Shown: positions 39,708-49,109 of the stretch, piece after piece
Layout of the letters: each line of letters begins with the position of its first letter
Position numbering within the stretch: position 1 is the first letter of the stretch
NCBI GenBank assembly: GCA_946620235.1
Contig: CAMONC010000002.1
Coordinates: forward strand, 1-60,340
Length of the DNA: 60,340 nt
Direction: 5' to 3'
DNA from: an uncultured Lachnospiraceae bacterium
GTDB taxonomy: Bacteria; Bacillota; Clostridia; Lachnospirales; Lachnospiraceae
Program-made: the position numbers and the translations under genes
The notes under the pieces: generated by a model
The model's input: only the letters and a program-made list of their open reading frames with translations
Databases searched by the model: none
Told to the model about the DNA's origin: nothing

Positions 39708-41336
39708 TCACCTCTCTGTGCTCTGTGTCGTAATTCCGTATATCAGATACGGCAGAATAAACCACCAGAATACCGTATATCTCGGCAGAAAAGTAGGACC
39801 AAGCAAAAGTGTGGCCCATATGCTCACCGGCAGCAGATATGCGATCGTATGCACGTGATCACGCCTGTATATAAATACAGCCATACCGAATGCATAAACC
39901 CAGAACATCGCACCCATGGAAAAGAAACGTGCGATGACAGGTATCCTCTGTATATCATCATCCAGTGACAGCCACCTGTAGAATCTGTCTATGACAGGGA
40001 TCAGGCTGTGCCTGACTCCCGGATACTCCACCTCATATCCGAAGTAAGAGCTCTCCGTGTAAGTATATGTAAATGTCTGATGGCCTTCATATACGTTAAC
40101 TATTGCATAAGGATAATAATATCCGTAACTCGTATCCAGCCATGCATTTATATAGCTGATCGGGTGTTTTTTGAACAGATCGATCCACAGTCTCCTGTAT
40201 CTGCCCGAATCCTGCTCATATGCGGCATTATCGAATCCGATCTTCACCGGATCGGAGAGCTCCGGTGTATAGTGCGTAAGCGTCGTCTCCGGAAGGATCT
40301 CATACAGAGTCTCAAGCTCTTCCGGACTCATCTCATCCGAGTATACGCTCCAGGTTCTGGCAAGCTGCTGTATAGGCACTGTCAGTATCTCCTGATGCTC
40401 CGAATCATCCGCTCCGAACGCAAATGCAAGTGCCGAGCTGATGATCAGATATACAAGCAGAAGTCCCGCCATGCATACTGCGGGAGTGATACGTCGAAGT
40501 ACAGATCCGACGGTGACCGCGGCGAGATACGAACCTGCTGCACAGGCATATATGATGTAGGCATATACCGCATTATGACGCATCAGCATCATAACGAGAA
40601 GTGAGATGGCCAGACATATCAGGTCGGTATAAGGTATGCGACGCACAGACAGCACCCGCACCGTCAGAACCACCGATGCCAGCACCGCTGCCGCACAGAG
40701 CGTGTCCTTGACCGAGCACAGCGCGAACATGACCACCGTGGGAAAAAGTCCGTACCACACCAAAGCGAAAATTCTGTATCCCCGGTGTCCGATCCGGGAG
40801 ATCACCCACGCAAAAACAAACGAGAGCGCTATCATCTGGGCAAGTATAAATGCCGCTATCCCCACATTCGCATCACCGAAGAATACCTCTCCGGCCCGGA
40901 CGCTCCCCCCCAGCAGGAGGGTATGCATGAGCGGATGATGCGTAGTGAACTGCCTGGTGGCTACAGCTGTATATTCATCTACCGCATCATATACGAAAAA
41001 ACCGGGATACTCAGCGAGAAACACCGGCAGCCAGCATACAAATATGATCAGCCAGTCACGTATCAATCCGGCACGGGACAGAGTGATACTCCCCGCCGGA
41101 GACATCTCATCAATAATCGTATCGGAAGTATGTGTGAGAAAAGCATACACGACGATCAGGGCGATCGCAAAAGATATGATCCCGGTCAGCCACAAAACCG
41201 TATCATTAACGGTAAGTGCACCATAGCGCGCAGCTCCTGCCCCGATAAACATGGCAAAAGCAAACGCCACGGCATATATGATCGAAATTACGGCTGCACG
41301 TTTATTCGGCTTGATCACTGCTGGTATCGGCTTCAC
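39708..41336 (-). CDS. Polytopic membrane protein (possibly DUF6020-like), putative glycan-related
   Basis: About 12 hydrophobic segments; FVYDAVDEYTAVATRQFTTHHPLMHTLLLGG. Confidence 0.75.
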   Translation of the reverse strand: MKPIPAVIKPNKRAAVISIIYAVAFAFAMFIGAGAARYGALTVNDTVLWLTGIISFAIALIVVYAFLTHTSDTIIDEMSPAGSITLSRAGLIRDWLIIFVCWLPVFLAEYPGFFVYDAVDEYTAVATRQFTTHHPLMHTLLLGGSVRAGEVFFGDANVGIAAFILAQMIALSFVFAWVISRIGHRGYRIFALVWYGLFPTVVMFALCSVKDTLCAAAVLASVVLTVRVLSVRRIPYTDLICLAISLLVMMLMRHNAVYAYIIYACAAGSYLAAVTVGSVLRRITPAVCMAGLLLVYLIISSALAFAFGADDSEHQEILTVPIQQLARTWSVYSDEMSPEELETLYEILPETTLTHYTPELSDPVKIGFDNAAYEQDSGRYRRLWIDLFKKHPISYINAWLDTSYGYYYPYAIVNVYEGHQTFTYTYTESSYFGYEVEYPGVRHSLIPVIDRFYRWLSLDDDIQRIPVIARFFSMGAMFWVYAFGMAVFIYRRDHVHTIAYLLPVSIWATLLLGPTFLPRYTVFWWFILPYLIYGITTQSTER

Positions 41337-42258
41337 GCCCTACGACCTCCCTGACTACATACTGGGGAGTCTCATTCACGGACATATAAGTGCGTCCCAC
41401 GTATTCGCCCACCAGCCCGAGCATGACCATGAGCATGCCGCCTATGAACAGCACCACGCAGATCAGGGTCGGAAAACCCATAGGCGCACCGGAATTCTGA
41501 ATCTTACGGGCTATGGTATAGATCATATATATCACACCCAGAAATGCACTGAATAAGCCGATCATAGTGGATATGCGCAGCGGCTTCACGGAAAAAGCTG
41601 TAAATCCGTTCATCCACAACCCCAGGAGTTTGGAAAAAGTGTATCCGGAACTGCCCGAAGTACGCTGTCTGTGATCGACATCAACATTCCGGATCCTGTT
41701 CGTGGATCTGAGTACCAGCCCCATCACATAAGGATATGAATTCCTGTATCGGAGCATCTCATCTATCACGAACCGACGTGCGGCATAGTAACTGGACAGA
41801 TACAGATCCTTCGGCTTGCCGAGCATCACGCGTGTCATGAAATCATTAAGCCGGCTTCCGAGATTTCTGAATCCCGAATGCTGCTTATGATCATATCTCG
41901 CATATACAACATCCGCTCCGTCCTCTATAGCGTCCAAAAGCCGTCCTACCTGATTGGCAGGTGTCTGTCCGTCATCATCCAGACTGACAACTATATCTCC
42001 GCGGGTCCTCTCATATCCGGCCATGAGCGCGGCATGCTGTCCGAAGTTTTTGGCCAGATTGATCCCCGTGATCCTCTCATCGCCTTCCGCAAGCTCTCTG
42101 ATCACCTCAAAGGTATCATCGGGTGATGAATCATTCACCAGTACTATCTCATAGTCATAATCCTTCATTCCCGACATGGTGGTATGTATCTCATCTACCA
42201 CTCCGGTGATCGTATGTGCGGATCTGTAACATGGTATAACGAAACTGATCAGTTTCAT
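41302..42258 (-). CDS. Glycosyltransferase family 2 (GtrB/DPM1-like, two C-terminal TMs)
   Basis: SFVIPCYRSAHTI, SLDDDGQTPANQ, C-terminal TM pair. Confidence 0.92.
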   Translation of the reverse strand: MKLISFVIPCYRSAHTITGVVDEIHTTMSGMKDYDYEIVLVNDSSPDDTFEVIRELAEGDERITGINLAKNFGQHAALMAGYERTRGDIVVSLDDDGQTPANQVGRLLDAIEDGADVVYARYDHKQHSGFRNLGSRLNDFMTRVMLGKPKDLYLSSYYAARRFVIDEMLRYRNSYPYVMGLVLRSTNRIRNVDVDHRQRTSGSSGYTFSKLLGLWMNGFTAFSVKPLRISTMIGLFSAFLGVIYMIYTIARKIQNSGAPMGFPTLICVVLFIGGMLMVMLGLVGEYVGRTYMSVNETPQYVVREVVGREADTSSDQAE

Positions 42259-42761
42259 AACTCTATCTCCATATACATCAGGTCCCGATGTTCAATAAAA
42301 TCCTTCTCGATCCGGACAGGCTTAAATCCCGCCTGCTCATAGCTCCTGACGGCGGGAGTATTATCCGTCAGAACACGCAGATAAAATGTCCTGATCCCCA
42401 TATCACGTGCATATGCCACGGCCCAGTTCACGATATCGTTGCCGTATCCGTGCCCCAGCGCATCATCCTCTCCTATGAAAATGCCGTACTCAGCTGTACG
42501 CTCGTCCATATCGATATCACGGATATATACGCTGCCTATGGGCCGCTCATCTCCGTCAGCATGTTCCAATATGATGAACTGTCTGACCAGACCGGCCTCG
42601 ACCTTTTCATGCATCCAGTGCACATGATCCTCATGTGTGATAGGCTCACGGACGAGAAAATTGTTCATGATCCTGGATTTATTGCGCCACATAACGATCA
42701 GATCCGTATCATCCATAGTGATCGGTCTGACCGAAAGCTTGTCATCTACTCTGTATTCCAT
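42255..42761 (-). CDS. GNAT N-acetyltransferase (RimJ/PseH-like)
   Basis: LGHGYGNDIVNWAVAYA, NTPAVRSYEQAGF; start placed at ATG 42761 because a TGGTATAAT promoter lies in the longer ORF. Confidence 0.85.
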   Translation of the reverse strand: MEYRVDDKLSVRPITMDDTDLIVMWRNKSRIMNNFLVREPITHEDHVHWMHEKVEAGLVRQFIILEHADGDERPIGSVYIRDIDMDERTAEYGIFIGEDDALGHGYGNDIVNWAVAYARDMGIRTFYLRVLTDNTPAVRSYEQAGFKPVRIEKDFIEHRDLMYMEIEL

Positions 42762-42797
42762 AGATTGAATTATACCATTATTATGCATTATTGACAC
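42762..42797 (-). promoter_or_regulatory. Extended -10 promoter GTGTCA-N17-TATAAT reading into the GNAT gene
   Basis: Minus strand GTGTCAATAATGCATAATAATGGTATAATTCAATCTATG. Confidence 0.55.
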
Positions 42798-42836
42798 CAT
42801 TTTACGAATTTAGCGCACGGAATGGATGGATTTATG

Positions 42837-42863
42837 TTAACTTTATGTTTCTTCTGCCGATAT
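42837..42863 (+). promoter_or_regulatory. Sigma-28 (SigD/FliA)-type flagellar promoter
   Basis: TTAA (42837-42840) - N15 - GCCGATAT (42856-42863); consensus TAAA-N15-GCCGATAA. Confidence 0.75.
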
Positions 42864-42885
42864 ATATTACAGAAGCGATGACACA

Positions 42886-42960
42886 GACCGAAGGATCGGT
42901 CAACCAAACTTATCAACACCGTTAACGTTAATAAGTAAAGAGCCAAGGATGGCCGGGAGG
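42886..42960 (+). promoter_or_regulatory. Structured leader with two AGGA-loop hairpins (CsrA-site-like) followed by Shine-Dalgarno GGGAGG
   Basis: GACCGA-AGGA-TCGGTC (42886-42901), GCCA-AGGA-TGGC (42942-42953), SD 42955-42960. Confidence 0.65.
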
Positions 42961-42964
42961 TAGC

Positions 42965-43231
42965 ATTGCAGTATACGGGAATGACACGCTCAGAAAAGTA
43001 ACAGGAGTAGTCGAAACCGACAGAATGGCGCGCGATTCCGGAGGCGGAGGAGCAGCATACTACCAGCAGAACAGAAAAAAGAAAGGAGACGGTTTCGCAG
43101 GGATCTTCGAAAATGAGCGAAGGAAAAACGAAGAGCCCAGAGACATAGCCATAAAAAGCACCGGTTACGGAGCAAACGGCATGCCTCAGTCGATCTACAT
43201 CAGGATGAAAGATTATACTTATCAAGGCTGA
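42965..43231 (+). CDS. Small protein, putative flagellar-regulon gene; probable ATT start (only in-frame ATG is 43025)
   Basis: Open frame from ATT 42965: (M)AVYGNDTLRKVTGVVETDRMARDSGGGGAAYYQQNRKKKGDGFAGIFENERRKNEEPRDIAIKSTGYGANGMPQSIYIRMKDYTYQG; SD and own promoter/terminator. Confidence 0.65.
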   Translation: MAVYGNDTLRKVTGVVETDRMARDSGGGGAAYYQQNRKKKGDGFAGIFENERRKNEEPRDIAIKSTGYGANGMPQSIYIRMKDYTYQG

Positions 43232-43262
43232 AAACGACGGAAGCAGATGCTCCGTCGTTTTT
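43232..43262 (+). terminator. Rho-independent terminator
   Basis: ACGACGGA (43234-43241) / TCCGTCGT (43251-43258) followed by TTTTT. Confidence 0.88.
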
Positions 43263-43274
43263 ACTTCATCGTTT

Positions 43275-45059
43275 TTACTTCAGCGGGTTCACTTCATACA
43301 CTCCGTATGTACCCGCGATATCATCAATGCGGTCAATACTCACCGCTGTCTCTCTGTCGGCATAATAGTCGCTGACCCAATCCATATCATATTCATCGGA
43401 ACAGATGATAAACACATTGCCGTTATTAAGTACCGCATCCGCCACACCGCTTACACCGTAACGAGCGAGTTTCTCTCTGTAAAGCGGACTGTTCGCTATC
43501 CATCCGCCCAACAGATCCCTGTTCTTAATGGTATTATCCGTATCTTCGAACATTTTCTCATTAAAGGATTCACCATCTATTATCGTACTGTATACGTCTT
43601 CGAAATAGAATGAATCGGGATGAGCCGAACAATACTCCGCTATAGCCCGGTCGAGTCTGTTGATCTGCTCCTGTGCCTCCACATGAGCCCTGACACGGCG
43701 TACACTTACAGGCAGCATGACGAGTCCGCCGGCCATGAGAACTATGATGGTGATCAGACGCAGATACCGCCCCTCTTTAAGCCGGCCGTTAAACTCCGTG
43801 ATGATCATCGCAAAGAGAATGATACTCTCGATGATATAAAGCGAATGCACTATCCTGTCGGGTTCTCTCCGACCGCATACGATATATATCCATGATACGC
43901 TGCGCATCATGATCAGTCCGCCCACTCTGACGATCAGTATCATCGCTTTATGTTTCGGTGTCCTGTCCTTATCGGAACTGACTGCTATGATCAGCATCGC
44001 ATACAGGAACAGCGTAAGCAGTTCATAGACACCGTCCTTGAAATGTGTGAGCCTGTACACATACTCCCTTATACCGCCCGGCAACCTCGATATGAAGGTT
44101 TCACCTCTGAGAGATGCGGCATAAGCGGCCACCTGCCCCAGCACGGCACCGTCTATCCGCTCATCGAGTGCATAATCATAGTTCTGAAGCAATGCCACAT
44201 CAGCAGCGGTTAAGTCTATCGAATCATAGAACTCCATATGTTCTTCATAATTCGGAATAAACTGATAATCATAGAGTTCGGTCCTGTTGTCGAACTCCAT
44301 CAGGAAGACCTTCCACTCCCCCGATGAGTATGAGAAAGCGTTGATCGCAAATGATACGATCATCCCGACAGCAATGATCAGAACGGTACCCACATATCCT
44401 GCAGCGACATCTCTGTCAAAAGGATGTTTCTCACGGCTCCATCTGGCTATACCCGTGACAGCGATATAAGGCAGCATGAGCAGAAGCATCTCTGTTCTGA
44501 TCTGAAATGCGAGGATCACAAGTAACGCCGGCAGTATAGCACTTAATATAAATTTCCCGCCGGACCGGCCTGTCGGTATCGTATAGAAATATAATGCCGC
44601 CGTTGCAGCCAGGATAGCTACGGTGATGGTGTACTGTGCCATCACGATATGCGGCAGCAGTACTCCCAGAACGAAAAGAAATACTATGACAGTAACATGT
44701 AGCTTGGAAGATAATTTCGGAGATATGCGCACAATACGATAAGCCATAAGCAGGATGCACATATAATGACATCCGCACAAAAACAGGCCATACCATGGCA
44801 GATGCGGTGAAAGCCGATACAGACATGCTATAGATAAGCCGATGGGGCTGAGCATCTGTATATTGAGTCCGTTCGGAGTACCGGTATATGCACCGGATAA
44901 TATGTCCTTCATCAGGACATCATCATTGAACTCGTAATAATGGTCAAAAGCAACACTGATCACCGCGATCAGTATCACAGTGACAATGACAGCGATGGAT
45001 ATGTCGCCGATGCGGCTGCGTCTGTCAGTGTGATTCATAGAATGCCGATACCTGATCAC
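43275..45059 (-). CDS. Polytopic membrane protein of unknown function
   Basis: Large ORF in the island, many TMs plus a C-terminal soluble domain. Confidence 0.75.
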   Translation of the reverse strand: MIRYRHSMNHTDRRSRIGDISIAVIVTVILIAVISVAFDHYYEFNDDVLMKDILSGAYTGTPNGLNIQMLSPIGLSIACLYRLSPHLPWYGLFLCGCHYMCILLMAYRIVRISPKLSSKLHVTVIVFLFVLGVLLPHIVMAQYTITVAILAATAALYFYTIPTGRSGGKFILSAILPALLVILAFQIRTEMLLLMLPYIAVTGIARWSREKHPFDRDVAAGYVGTVLIIAVGMIVSFAINAFSYSSGEWKVFLMEFDNRTELYDYQFIPNYEEHMEFYDSIDLTAADVALLQNYDYALDERIDGAVLGQVAAYAASLRGETFISRLPGGIREYVYRLTHFKDGVYELLTLFLYAMLIIAVSSDKDRTPKHKAMILIVRVGGLIMMRSVSWIYIVCGRREPDRIVHSLYIIESIILFAMIITEFNGRLKEGRYLRLITIIVLMAGGLVMLPVSVRRVRAHVEAQEQINRLDRAIAEYCSAHPDSFYFEDVYSTIIDGESFNEKMFEDTDNTIKNRDLLGGWIANSPLYREKLARYGVSGVADAVLNNGNVFIICSDEYDMDWVSDYYADRETAVSIDRIDDIAGTYGVYEVNPLK

Positions 45060-46158
45060 AGATATAGGTCACCTCATCTGCGGTCAGTCTGTAGTACATC
45101 GGAAGCCTCAGAAGTCTCTCACTCTCCGCGGTCGTGTATCTGTCCTCTCCGTGGAAACGGCCGTATTTATGTCCGGCAGGGGCGGTATGCAGCGGTATAT
45201 AATGGAATACAGACAGGATACCTTGCTCCTTGAGATAATCTATGAGTGCTGTTCTCTCAGTGATATCTTTCGTCTTAATATAGAACATGTGAGCATTATG
45301 AACACAGTCTTCGGGGATGAAGGGCAGACTGATACGTCCTGCCTCGGCAAGCGGAGTCAGGAGTTCCCGGTACTGATCCCATCTGGCGCGCCTGGAGTCA
45401 TTGATCTCATCGGCCATCTCAAGCTGTGCATACAGGTAAGCTGCGTTCATATCGCTCGGCAGATAAGATGATCCGTAATCCTGCCATCTGTACTTATCTA
45501 TCTGGCCCCTGTAGTATTTACTGCGGTCGGTACCTTTTTCCCTGAAAATCTCCGCACGCTCTATATATCGCTCATCCTGTATGAGCAGCGCACCGCCCTC
45601 ACCCATACTGTAATTCTTCGTCTCATGGAAGCTGTAGCAGCCGAAATCTCCGATAGTTCCGAGAGCACGTCCCTTGTAGGTAGACATGATACCCTGAGCC
45701 GCATCCTCCACGACAGCCAGACCGTGACGGCGGGCTATATCCATAATGGTATCCATCTCACATCCCACACCGGCATAGTGCACGGGCACAATAGCCCTCG
45801 TCCTGTCGGTGATGGCATCCTCTATCAGATTCTCATCGATGTTCATCGTATCGGGGCGGATATCCACGAACACAGCGGTCGCTCCGCGCAGTACAAATGC
45901 ATCGGCTGTCGATACGAAAGTATAGGAAGGCAGAATGACTTCATCACCCTCCTTTATGTCCAGCAGAAGTGCGGCGAGCTCGGTCGCATGCGTACATGAA
46001 GTTGTAAGCAGTGCTTTGGCGGTGCCGGTACGCTGCTCTATCCACTCCGAGCACTTATGTGTAAAAGGTCCGTCGCCGCAGATCTTCTGATTATCCACAG
46101 CCTCTTTGATATATTCGATTTCCTTGCCCGTAAAAGGCGGTACGTTAAAATTGATCAT
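45025..46158 (-). CDS. DegT/DnrJ/EryC1 aminotransferase (RffA/WecE-like dTDP-4-amino-4,6-dideoxyhexose transaminase)
   Basis: MINFNVPPFTGKEIEYIKEA, ILPSYTFVSTADAFVLRGA, FHETKNYSMGEGGAL (PLP Lys). Confidence 0.92.
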   Translation of the reverse strand: MINFNVPPFTGKEIEYIKEAVDNQKICGDGPFTHKCSEWIEQRTGTAKALLTTSCTHATELAALLLDIKEGDEVILPSYTFVSTADAFVLRGATAVFVDIRPDTMNIDENLIEDAITDRTRAIVPVHYAGVGCEMDTIMDIARRHGLAVVEDAAQGIMSTYKGRALGTIGDFGCYSFHETKNYSMGEGGALLIQDERYIERAEIFREKGTDRSKYYRGQIDKYRWQDYGSSYLPSDMNAAYLYAQLEMADEINDSRRARWDQYRELLTPLAEAGRISLPFIPEDCVHNAHMFYIKTKDITERTALIDYLKEQGILSVFHYIPLHTAPAGHKYGRFHGEDRYTTAESERLLRLPMYYRLTADEVTYICDQVSAFYESH

Positions 46159-46192
46159 AAGCAGATTATAACACCTCCATCAAGCGGTATGT

Positions 46193-47257
46193 TTATTTAC
46201 TCTTCTTCCTTATAATCCCGGCCACTCCGGACCGGATCCACTCATATGCACATCCTACGATCAGAACTGTCAGTGCTCCTGCGATCGTCACAGGTGCAAA
46301 AAGTATGCTCCCCCTCACCTGATCCGCAAAGAACCAGCCGGGCCAGAGTCCCCTGATGAGCGGATGCTCATGTACCAGGTAAGCTCCGAGCAGAAGCGGT
46401 GATATGAACAGCACTGTACGCGAGAACAGCCCGTCTTCGATCGTGATATGCCTGAAAATACAGAACAGCGATATGCTGGCAAACATCGTCAGGAAATAAT
46501 TGCAGGTATAGGGCATCTCCGAATACCTGACCAGACCTTCCACGCCGCCTGCCGCAATCCTGCCAGTGATGAAACTCATCGCAAACATGCCTGCACAGCT
46601 GAGTATATATGTGATTACCGGAACAGCCTTCTTATCCAGGAATTCCGCCCCGTAGAGCTTTATATATCTGGCTATCAGGAACATGGTGACCATCCACAGC
46701 GGATCATATCCGAATCTGTCGGTCGGAAGAACCACCGGAAGTATGGTCTTTTCTATGGATTCAAAGAAAACCATGCACAGGATCAGCCACCTGAGGTTCG
46801 TCCTGCTCATTTTCTCAGCTCCCGCAGACAGAAGCGGCGAAAGCGCATAGAGGATGATGTACGAACTCATGAACCACCAGCACTCCGAACCTATAGGGAA
46901 GCACCAGTTCAGGATGTCATATCTGTCGATATCCGACACACTCACCGCTCCGGTAAGGACTGCGATAAGCGGGATCGTCAGCGAGTAGAACAGACACTGC
47001 AGTATCAGTTCCGCGATCCTGGACGCCCTCCATTTCTCGGGCTTCAGAAAATAACCGGACAGCATGATAAAGCAGCTCATTCCCGGGAGACAGACCGCCT
47101 CGAGTGCCCACGCTGTAGCATTGGGTGCGGTCATAGCCGCGGCACCCTCATGCCAGGAAGTCAGCATGCCTCCGTGGCTCATATAATGCAGTACCGTGAT
47201 CATCACCATCGACACGATACGCAGCAATTCGTAATTAGTTTCCCTTTTACTCTTCAT
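46193..47257 (-). CDS. Acyltransferase family 3 membrane protein
   Basis: RETNYELLRIVSMVMITVLHYMSHGG; start set at MKSKRETNYE. Confidence 0.88.
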   Translation of the reverse strand: MKSKRETNYELLRIVSMVMITVLHYMSHGGMLTSWHEGAAAMTAPNATAWALEAVCLPGMSCFIMLSGYFLKPEKWRASRIAELILQCLFYSLTIPLIAVLTGAVSVSDIDRYDILNWCFPIGSECWWFMSSYIILYALSPLLSAGAEKMSRTNLRWLILCMVFFESIEKTILPVVLPTDRFGYDPLWMVTMFLIARYIKLYGAEFLDKKAVPVITYILSCAGMFAMSFITGRIAAGGVEGLVRYSEMPYTCNYFLTMFASISLFCIFRHITIEDGLFSRTVLFISPLLLGAYLVHEHPLIRGLWPGWFFADQVRGSILFAPVTIAGALTVLIVGCAYEWIRSGVAGIIRKKSK

Positions 47258-49109
47258 AACTATAAATATATACCGAGCAGAGGTCGTTTGTATACGTCTG
47301 AACGTATCCCTCGTCACGGATATAGGCAGTCAGATCGGAAAGCTTACGGTCGGATGCAAACTTCTCGCGGTCGATCCCGTAGTAATCTATCACATCATCG
47401 TCTCCGTCCATCCAGGCCGCTGTTTCAAGCGATACTATGATGATCGGATGGTGCACATATTTCAGATCACGCTCCCATTCATAATAGTTGTAGCTGCGCA
47501 GATCAGGCCAGAAAGTGGACAGAGCAGGCGGCATATCAAGCAGATATCCGAGACCCGGAAGCTCATCATATGCAAGTAGCGTATCGCCTTCCGAACGGAC
47601 CCCATCCATATAATCCATAAGTCCCTGAAGCGACTCTGCATTCGCCGATGTCGTATGCATATGATCGACTATCCTGTGACCGGTTATGACTGCATCTCTG
47701 GGTTCTCCCCAGACTCCGTCGCCAAATTCAAACTCGGCATGAAAGCCCAGGCTCTGGATCAATGTGCAGACCATAAGAACCGAAAGAAGTGCTGTAGCAG
47801 CCGCTTCGAAAGCCCGTACAACGCTGCCCACCGCAAGGGTTTTGCCGGTTCCGGTCTGGGCTCCTTCATCCGAGGTCACACCGGCCTCCGCGCCGTGCAG
47901 ACTCCTGATCCCCCTGTATATCAGCCACCCTGTGTACGGTGCGACGATAAACAGATTGTTCATGATCGGATAGAGCCCGTTGTTGGAGCCGATACAGGTC
48001 ACATACATGACTATAAGCACTATTACCGAAAGCACATCTACCGTCGTGACAGCCATCACGAGTGCGGCGATCGTCACCATGCACAGAAGGACGACCGTCA
48101 GGAAGTATACACTTCCGTATTCATAATACCTGAAGAAAAACATCCCCTGGCCGTAACAGATGCGGAGGATCACACCGAAGACGCTGACCATAACGACTCC
48201 CCGTACGGTCAACCGTATCTTTGCTCCGGTACTGTCTCCCCGGTGTGCAAGACGCTCAGTCAGGATATATACGACGGCGCATATCACGAGTCCGCCCAGC
48301 CACATCAGTATCCACCTGCCGGCATACAGGTAATCCTCAAACATACCGCCTATCATCGATACAGGCTTATAATCCACGGCTGTATCGGTCATAGCAAACA
48401 TATTTCGTATCATGTCGATATAGGCCGCCGGAGAATACCTGATTGCCACCCATATCCACATGCACAGCACTCCTGCGAGGAATCCGGCTATGCACATGAC
48501 CGTAGACATGGCGACTGAAGCAGGTTTTCGCCGGTTACGTACACCGTCATACCACACTGCGAGTATCAGGGCACACTCCGTCACGTTAGGCAGTCTGACG
48601 AACACATTTACACCCAGAATGATCCCTGCCGCTATCAGCCACCTGTCATCCTCTCTCAACAGCCCCGTATATACAAAGAGTGCCGCAAGCGTGAAGAACA
48701 GATAAGTCAGATAATTGTAGAGCAGGACCGACGGGCATGAACACAGCCCCAGTGCCAGCAGTTCCGATACAAACAGGATATGTACGTTTATGTACGAACG
48801 CAGAAAGAGATACGCCGATACGGCTATCAGACCGACTATCAGAGATGTGTATATGTTCATCCCGAGAAAGCACGATGCACCGGGCAGGCACATCAGCAGA
48901 TGTCCCACTGCATTTGCCAGAAATGTCGCAATGATCCACGTCCCGGACATGTCATTGAAGAATCTGAAATTAGCCAGAGAATACGTCGGATCGACGGGAC
49001 TGACCCCCTGATCCGCACCTATGATCGGATAGATTAAGAGAATGATGATGTAGAGGATCTCGGGAAAAAGCCGAAAACCTTTTGTCAGGGTATCTCCCTT
49101 ATGCTTCAT
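47247..49109 (-). CDS. Polytopic membrane protein of unknown function
   Basis: ORF with many TMs; start set at MKHKGDTLTK. Confidence 0.72.
   Translation of the reverse strand: MKHKGDTLTKGFRLFPEILYIIILLIYPIIGADQGVSPVDPTYSLANFRFFNDMSGTWIIATFLANAVGHLLMCLPGASCFLGMNIYTSLIVGLIAVSAYLFLRSYINVHILFVSELLALGLCSCPSVLLYNYLTYLFFTLAALFVYTGLLREDDRWLIAAGIILGVNVFVRLPNVTECALILAVWYDGVRNRRKPASVAMSTVMCIAGFLAGVLCMWIWVAIRYSPAAYIDMIRNMFAMTDTAVDYKPVSMIGGMFEDYLYAGRWILMWLGGLVICAVVYILTERLAHRGDSTGAKIRLTVRGVVMVSVFGVILRICYGQGMFFFRYYEYGSVYFLTVVLLCMVTIAALVMAVTTVDVLSVIVLIVMYVTCIGSNNGLYPIMNNLFIVAPYTGWLIYRGIRSLHGAEAGVTSDEGAQTGTGKTLAVGSVVRAFEAAATALLSVLMVCTLIQSLGFHAEFEFGDGVWGEPRDAVITGHRIVDHMHTTSANAESLQGLMDYMDGVRSEGDTLLAYDELPGLGYLLDMPPALSTFWPDLRSYNYYEWERDLKYVHHPIIIVSLETAAWMDGDDDVIDYYGIDREKFASDRKLSDLTAYIRDEGYVQTYTNDLCSVYIYSYEE

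Noticed and set aside
42865-42963. Possible cyclic-di-GMP (GEMM) riboswitch in the leader of the small sigma-28 unit
   Set aside because: The stretch gatggccgggaggtagc superficially resembles the GEMM 3' core, but the conserved GCAAACC...GNRA...GCAAAGCC elements are absent. AGGA-loop hairpins explain the structure better.
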